A DNA stretch of 64,000 bases, from NCBI GenBank assembly GCA_902729315.2, contig LR746267.1:2333501-2397500 (forward strand), read 5' to 3'. Under the pieces are notes generated by a model. That model searched no databases. It was not told the origin of the DNA and worked only from the letters and a program-made list of their open reading frames with translations. The position numbers and the translations under genes were made by a program. The stretch's first letter is position 1. Every line of letters starts with the position of its first letter. Source of the DNA: Spirodela intermedia (lineage: Eukaryota; Streptophyta; Magnoliopsida; Alismatales; Araceae). Positions 56,718 through 64,000 of the stretch are shown here, in pieces.

Positions 56718-59700
56718 CTAATCTCCCCCATTGCATGTCCGGTTTTCTTTGTGGAGCAAATTCTTCATCAGTTCTTTGAAGTCCTCTGCAGTTCGTCCGG
56801 CAAATGGAATGATTTCGAGTGATGAACAAACGACCAAGACCCTAAATTCACGTATTTCTTTCAGAATTTCTGTATCCCGATCATAATCCTGCAGACAAAA
56901 AAATTGGGTAATGTGAATCGGCAAAATTTGTTATTCTATGTGGTACGAAATTTTCAGTAGACAGAAAAATCATGACCTTCTCTGTCACAACAACAAGGGG
57001 TTTGGTTCCAAATTTATCTTCCAACTTTCTGAGTCGCTGTCTAATCAGCATAATATCCTGTTACAAAGTATTCAAAAGTACCACCATTAGTAAATAAAAC
57101 AGAGTCACCAGAGTGGCGCTCATTAATAAATTGGCGAGTTCATATCAGATCCTGAAGATCACTTGTTGAGGAATAACCAACTAACTGAGTCAGGTAAGTT
57201 TCCAACATAGCTGGATGATTTCTTGAGGTCTCAAGAGAAAACAAGCTTTATCAAATCCCAGACATCAGGGCCGTCAATCAATGGAAAAACATAAAAAGAC
57301 GAGCTCCTTCTTGTGCGTTCTTTTACAGAGAGTGAGAGAGTCAGTTTGAGTCATTCATACCATTTTTCAGGTTTCTCTCAACTAATTCATTTCAAGTCGA
57401 GCAATCCTGACACGCGCATCAGATACCATAACACTGAAATATCGAGTCAAATTGGCATGCCACGTTGGCTTCAGTAGACACATTGTGGGTTCAAATAATT
57501 CAACTGAAGCTGGAAATAAAATTAGTCAACTCTCTGCTCCAGCCCAAAGATGGCCCTGACTGCACCTTGGAGTAGCAAAACGCAACCACCCATCCAAAAA
57601 GATAAAAAAAAAGCCCACAACCAAACGAAAAAAAATTCCTTGAATAGCAAATAATCTTTGAATTATGACAATGTAGACAACAATAAAAAGTTAGTGATGC
57701 TATCAAGCTTGATTATAAAACAACCAAGTTGCACAAGAGATTGTGCAACTGACGTGCCAGGAAAAATAGGTACAGGGGAAACACAATTCCATCAGACAAA
57801 CTTCAGGATTTGAAGGTAATAGTTTCAATGACAAGAGAAAACCATAACCCTTTCAGCAGCAAAACGAATTACTGTCCTCTCACATCCTACAATGCAAATC
57901 TCTTTAACTTATTTAAATTAAAGTAATACTGAAATAAAAAAACTACTAAAGTAAAGGGAAATGATAAAGCAGAAACATTAAATGCTTACCTCTGGTTGAA
58001 TGAAATGATGATCAACAAAATCCAGCTGATCAACGTGCAATGCACCAATCTACAGGAGTTTAGCGTCAGAGAAGGAACCCTTAATCAATTGAACGTTTCA
58101 AAATCAGCAACTGCAGATAAAGAGTATAAGAGAAACAGTTTTGACGTATACATGAGCTTAACAATCCTAGCCATGGGATTGAAACTTACATATCATCAAA
58201 GATCTAATCATAATATAGTCAAGAGTAAAGAAAAAGCATCAAACTGAACGAACCTAGTCTTCATTTTGAAAGACAGGACTAGGAGAACTCAGTCAAAAAG
58301 ATAAAGAATGCTTGCTGTTCTCAGCCAGACCTTAGTTAATCTCAATAGAGGGCACGAACATATAAAAAAAGCAATCCGAAAAACGCCACACAAGAATAAA
58401 CCAAATAGGAGACTGACAAGTTGACATCCCAACTCCCAAGAGCTTGGCCTCTCCCATTCTGATTCGCATCATGTTTATCCACGTTTAATAAAACCCATGC
58501 TGTCAATCTTCTGTAATCCACATTTTGACCATACTCATACTTTGTCCTCATGTGCACCAGAGCAACTTAAATGACATAATTTTTTACTTAAGTTCTATTG
58601 CTAGTTTAGCTTTCCTATAACAAATGTAAGGGCTACAGTATCAAACAAATTGTTAACCTGACAAGTGGTCAAACAGGATCCTCTAGAGATACTGCGAATG
58701 ATACGTAAGGTATAAGAAACAATTTGACAAAATATGTCTCACTTAATAAGAACAGACTTGTCCAAAGTTTGCAAAAGTTTTGAAAATTAGACAAATGAAC
58801 TAGACTTTAGATTCCATGCAAATAAAAGAGAAACCATATCAACCAGAAAGGACTTAATGTTCCTAACAGATGCTCATCACCATTAGTGAAAATACAAATC
58901 GTGAGAGTTAAAATAAAAAAAATAAAAAATAAAGTGATACCTTTTCGATTCCCTGGGAGAACGCACTTGGGAAACCAATGGCAGAAACACAAAGTACTAC
59001 CATATTTTTTATGATCCTTGCAGGAATAGTAGTGTGCACGTCTTTAATGTCAAAAAAACATGATGAGGCCAATCTGCTGAAGAATATTGGAAGCGTTTTC
59101 TTAACATTTAGCATTGCTGTTTCAAGGGCTTTGAGTTGAATATCTGATACCTATATCAAATGGACGAATGGGAAAAATCATAAGCTATTTCAACATTTGA
59201 CGCACTGACCATTAGCAGAAAAAAAATTGACCGAAAATAATTCAACAATCTAGACTTTAAGAATCTCAGTAAAGACTATAATTCATGGAAACAACTTGTA
59301 AGGGAGGGCCGGAGTTCAATAAAGACTGTAAACCAACAAGGAACAACATGGAATTTCGTTTCTCAAAGATTACAAAAGAAGATGCACCCGATCCCAAAAC
59401 CTCAGTCCACACAAAGCCCAATATCCTCAGTTTACAGTCAGCTCTAATCAGAGTTCCACAAGCCTTTGTTAATTGTCTAGATCCCGTCTATTTGACAGAA
59501 CTTATTCACAGAAAGGATCAAAAGTATCTGAAAAAGCCGCCTGACCAACGGATCTGCTTGATGTCAAGACTTGCCAACATGTTTCCAAGTTTTGGATTAA
59601 GGTTTATGCCCTAAACCTTACAAACGAAATAACCATAGTATTCAATTAATTACAGAAAAAATGATCAATCTGAGATCAACTCGTCTTTCACTAGCAATAG

Positions 59701-62700
59701 CCTAGGCAAGTATTCATTCTTTTCTTCTAAATGAAGTTCCCCCCGCAATCTTTTTTAACTTGCCAGTTATAGAGGTCTTGGATGATGCATTTATAATCAT
59801 GAAGTAATGTGGATATTCTACATTATAAAATTTTGAAAGAAAGTATCCTTCGACTCTGAATTGATAAAGTGTTTGTTTGGAATTTCGAAGGATGCCAGTA
59901 AGAGTAAATAGCAGAATTGTCATTGCATGTCAAAAACAATGAGAAACTTTGAGAAGAGATTTTCTATTCCTAATTACTCTGGCATAAAAATGTCAAAAAG
60001 CGAAAAAAAGGAATGATAATTTTACTGCTGATTGTTGTAAGAGATAAATTGGCAAAATCTAGATCAGAAAACCCTTAGCAGCTACATTTCCGTTAGATAT
60101 TTTTATACCTGCGAAAACCAAAAAAAAATGTCCGAATCTTTCCTTTTGTTTTTTGTTAGGTAAATTATGACAAGAAAAGTATTCTACAATTAAGAGCACA
60201 TTTGTTTTCAAACCAAAACACTTATTATCCACTATTAAATCTTCTAATCCTTTGTTATGGACCGAGTCAATAGTCAAATGTTTTGGTGCCTAATGAGAGG
60301 ATAAAGCAATATTATTCTGAATCAGAGCACTTGTTTCTTGTTAATCCGTTCTTGCAATAATATCCTCGGATTCGGAACACGATAATTTGGTATATCCATT
60401 TTACGACCATTAACTAAAATATATCTATGGTCAACTAAAATCCTGGCTCCAGGACTGGTCGAAGCTATTGCCACTCGAAAAAGAATGTAATTCAATGCAT
60501 CTCATGTAGTTGTAGTAAAACCTTATTTGTTGATATCAGCAGTTGGAAGAATTGAGTAACATTGGACTTTCTCTAATAAATGTTTGTCAGTATTCTGATT
60601 CTTACGAGCTTGAAACTTGAAAACCTAGGTCTCATTGAGCTAGCTCGACCTAGTTCAGAGACCCAGGTTGATCTATTATTTTAATTGATAGATGTGAGCC
60701 ACAATCCAAGTTTAAATGGGCTCAAGGGCATCAACAGTGGTATTAATGTATTTAAGTTCAATCAACTTTCTTATCAAGGACGTTGTAGAATTGAAGGTTT
60801 CTTATATTTGGGAGAGAGTTCATATCTATGCCACAGCCTAGTTTCGAGGACAACGTCAACCAGTATAAAAGTGTTGTCTTCTTGAACCCCTACCGTGTAA
60901 GTTTTTTCCACCATAATTTGATTGCAACAAAGTTTTCTTCAACATTCTCATCCAATTCCTTTTACGATGCATTATGTTGACTCTTTTGTTTTAAATCAAT
61001 GGTAGAAGTGAACAGGAACATCTTCAGCACCTTGCTTACTCTCAACAATATATCTTCGTTCCCGTACTGATTCCCATTTATATCTCACATAACATGCCCA
61101 GCATTTCCCACATGACCAAGAATTTGATTGCCAACACAGAACTCTATGGTACATTTAGTATCTTTCACCTTAAAATCGGCAAAGTAGGAGCTTATACTGC
61201 CAACACAGTGTATCTCTGGGAATCTGCATTTCCTTCCCCACGTATAACCTCGTTCCTAGCTTCTACTTGTCTAACCAATCCTACAATACGAACAATTTTG
61301 ACGTATCGTTATACCAGATAGCGAAAATCTTGATACCCAGTCTCTCTCAACAACATATCTAGGTTAATACTGACTCCCACTTCTACACTGTGCATGACTC
61401 TTGGTTTTGTAAAACATTGACAGAATGGCTTACCACCATGATTTTGCTACCCATCATACTCCACTAAGTCTCAATAATTCTGACATCTAGGATCGTGATA
61501 AATATGCTAAAAGCTCCCAGGGAATACACAGGTAACATTATAAAACGTAGTTTAAACTCTACTAAAACTCCAGGAAAGCTTTCAAACTTTTCAGTAACTA
61601 TAGTACATAAAAATCAATGTAAATTATCAGGAGAGTAAAAGGTCAAGTTGGTGAGGGAAAAAGCATGCAAATTAGAAGCATCATCATCTGAGCTAAAAAA
61701 ATTATCAGAATAATCTTTTCCACGCTGAATTAAATAACCAGAAACTAGTGAGATGAAACGAGCAAATGCCCAAACACTGAAAGAATACACGATGATATGA
61801 GTTGATACCAGATCTGCATGGTGTATTACGCCAATACCAGCCCGTTTGAGTGCATCCAAAGGTTCCCGTAAAGTTCCACGTGGGACCAGCTTCCGATTTC
61901 CCCATGGCATCATACCATTGACCATAACAATATCTAGGTCCCGCACCAAACTCCAGTTCTGCCAACCAAATAATCACAATTATGTGTTTAACTCAAGGAG
62001 CTTAAATTATGTAGAAACAGATGAAATCATGCCATCTATGATCATAGACTGAGCCATAAATTCATATTAAAATTATCATAGACGAATCCCCTGTCAAGAA
62101 ATACTGATATGTGAACCAGCTTCACAAGGCATAAAACGTTTCTCTCGCAAAGTAAAATAAAATCCGACATAAGGACCATGCTTATATATATACACCTACG
62201 TCTTCAAAAAATGGACTATTTTGGTCAAATATTCTTTCCACAAGGAAGGCTTCGCATTCCCTGGACAACTAAAGGGAAATTGCAGGTGAGATCCAATAAA
62301 GCTAAAATTATCAAGAGACTGAACAAGAGAATTTAGAAACCATAATATTTGACTGATTTGAATTGGCTGCAGCAGTCCCTAGGGACATATTTAAAGAATT
62401 CTGCTCAAAAATAACAGCTCCATTTTTTACGTTCAGCTATTCTGAAAGTGACTTTGGTCTTGGCTGCTGCTTCATTAAAAATAAAGCATAAAAAAGAGTA
62501 TATTTGCCCATTGATTTGACGACCAAGGCTCAAAGTGAATTAGCAAGATTTGACCAAGATAGGGAAGAACAAGACCAGGTCGACTAAGGATACAGAATGG
62601 AAAAAACCCAAACATTTAGAAATAAAGGATCAATGTTATAGATGATAGATTCTCAAATACCAAAGTGCCCAAGCTGATGATTTAAATTTTTTCCATTCTG

Positions 62701-63152
62701 ATTACTGGCATCAGGTTTCCAATAAACAACATCACTCACTGCTTACCATTGCTCATTAAAACAGCTCCAAAATCATGTAGCAATAGGAAAAAATACCATG
62801 CAATGTTAGAAGTAACCAGCCCCAGTAGACAAATTCAGAGCAGTCTTTCAAGAGGACACAAAGTCATAAAGCAAGTACAGGCCAAAAAAATAATAGAGGA
62901 CTATTTCATTTGGAAAGTCAGTACCTGGAAGCCATCATCTAAAATTATGACTCCAATAGCACTTTCACTGGAGCGAGTTAAATACTCCTTCCTGGTGGAT
63001 GTTTTCTGTTGCAACCAGTCACAACAACTATAACCGTATTTCTCTAAAAAGGAAGTAGCAACTGCAGCCCTGTTTGCTCCCAAACCTATCCTTGCAGGAG
63101 TATTCAGGAGATGCCTACGAAGCATAGCAGCTTCATCACCACCAGCGTAGCC
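56718..63152 (-). CDS. LPXK: LpxK homologue, tetraacyldisaccharide 4'-kinase, 5' end outside window
   Basis: Six exons, all phase-compatible with GT-AG introns: 63152-62925, 61958-61809, 59150-58941, 58049-57990, 57057-56977, 56888-56718 (stop included); 299 residues are visible. The enzyme phosphorylates the 4' position of the lipid A disaccharide; plants keep this pathway and place it in mitochondria. Seen: GYAGGDEA (after the missing P-loop exon), [19 protein letters not shown] then [61 protein letters not shown] and VVVTEKDYDRD, all in family order. The N-terminal membrane anchor and Walker A exon(s) must lie beyond 64000. Oddities: the usual His of DDGxQH is Asn, and the usual Pro of PRGPLREP is Thr. 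Protein C-terminal length is normal. Confidence 0.93.
59151..61808 (-). other. LpxK intron (2.66 kb)
   Basis: The largest visible intron. AT-rich with several plus-strand open frames (59285-59614, 60685-60885, 61094-61321) that have no domains. I find no LTR or terminal inverted repeats. Confidence 0.7.
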
Positions 63153-64000
63153 CTAACAAGGAATGGATAAAGGAAACCCTAAGAAACTGGTGTCCAGCTG
63201 ATGCATGTCATAGAACTTAGATAAAGATTAGAAATACAGACATCAATTGAATATTTTTATTCAAGAAAATAGTAATATACAGAGCTAGAAGGTACAGTGT
63301 GGTTGTGAATATTAAACAATGACAACATTAAATCCACACAGAGCATAGATTAAGGGCTTCCCCTTTATGATTGTACAACTACATTTTACAGAGGTTCAAT
63401 GCTGATAACAGTCATTTACACACTATCATGACTCCATGAAGGGACTAAAGATTTGGTGGCATCTGAGGGCATATCCTTTCCCTTAGCTCCCTCGTCCTCA
63501 ATGACTAAATCATCTTCAATCAAGCAAATATGAACTTTAATCCACTCCACCCAACGAGGGTAGGGTAAATCTGTAAAGCACACATTGATAGTTCTTCCTT
63601 TCGTAAAGGGAAGAATAACAAAGAAGACAAAAAAAAAAGTAACAGGATTGACTAAACTGTCCATAACGAATTCAGGCACGAGGAAGGGTCATCAGAAAAC
63701 TCAGCATCACATCATAAAACCCAGATAACCATTAAGTTCAACACCAAGAAAGGGTACCCATTCTATTGCAAATTTGAGTCCTACATCAGAGCGATACCAA
63801 TCGATGTAAATTATTTCTGAGAGCCACTGAAAATACAAATCTTGCAACGATCCATGAAGAATCATGTAACTAAATACGACTCCTGTCTATTCAGGAATAT
63901 AATATGACAGAATCCAGACGAGCGGATCCTCCATACTAAACCAGATCTTCGAGCTACAAAACAGAAGCACTTATGTGGTTTAAAACTGTGCCATGTTTCT
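63153..64000 (-). other. LpxK intron or upstream part, no exon recognised
   Basis: The exon at 63152 starts with GGC TAC GCT and requires an upstream exon ending in the RG part of the conserved RGYAGG. I did not find a P-loop (GNxxxGGxGKTP) in this stretch. The minus-strand frame 63416-63679 has a hydrophobic start (VTFFFVFFVILPF) but no resemblance to LpxK and no suitable splice context, so I leave it out. Confidence 0.55.

Noticed and set aside
59285-59614. 109-codon plus-strand frame
   Set aside because: Inside an LpxK intron, antisense, no recognisable domain.
63416-63679. Minus-strand frame with a hydrophobic start, considered as an LpxK N-terminal exon
   Set aside because: No P-loop or other LpxK similarity and no splice context that joins to the exon at 63152.

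Overview
The window is plant nuclear DNA: intron-split genes, an SBP-box transcription factor with a miR156 site, and dense nested LTR retrotransposons. The AT-rich background and the GC-rich first exons of the two complete genes, followed by AT-richer later exons in one of them, fit a commelinid-type, non-grass monocot. That placement is an inference; I cannot name the species.

Layout. (1) 1-15356 is a Russian-doll cluster. A minus-strand Ty3/gypsy element (E0; its 3' end lies off the left edge) is split by element E1 (269-8734). E1 holds a plus-strand solo LTR (2394-5977), which holds a minus-strand solo LTR (3212-4838). A further truncated solo LTR (11436-12956) sits in the E0 gag. (2) 15357-18541 is repeat-derived; part of it (16670-17980) is an inverted, diverged copy of intron 2 of the phosphatase gene 20 kb away. 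(3) 18542-24112 is element E3, a gypsy insertion lacking pol and ending in a 209-bp-arm palindrome. (4) 24113-34340 is degraded retroelement sequence, a solo LTR (27928-29452) and a 40-bp minisatellite.

(5) Genes: a GEP4/PGPP1-type phosphatidylglycerophosphate phosphatase (plus strand, 5 exons, 35210-40316); a two-exon SQUAMOSA-promoter-binding-like gene (minus strand, 41559-42293) with a miR156 target just after the stop; and, after 14 kb of repeats, the last six exons of a plant LpxK homologue (tetraacyldisaccharide 4'-kinase, minus strand, 56718-63152) whose 5' end lies beyond base 64000. (6) Between SPL and LpxK are a decayed Ty1/copia gag (44100-45230), further LTRs, and a structurally complete Ty1/copia element (51311-56254) with LTRs of only about 104 bp and TSD AGATC.

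Function. The phosphatase makes phosphatidylglycerol, the cardiolipin precursor, and LpxK belongs to the lipid-A-like pathway that plants keep in mitochondria; nothing shows that their proximity matters. One LTR family (called L1 here; TGATAAGTC...GTCA ends, about 1.5-1.7 kb) accounts for at least ten blocks and has shaped most of the left half. I found no clear new biological system. The best leads are the palindrome-ended E3, an alternative pair of terminal exons and a tRNA-Val half in the last phosphatase intron, a GC-AG intron, the intron-derived inverted copy, and a His-to-Asn change in the LpxK DDGxQH motif.
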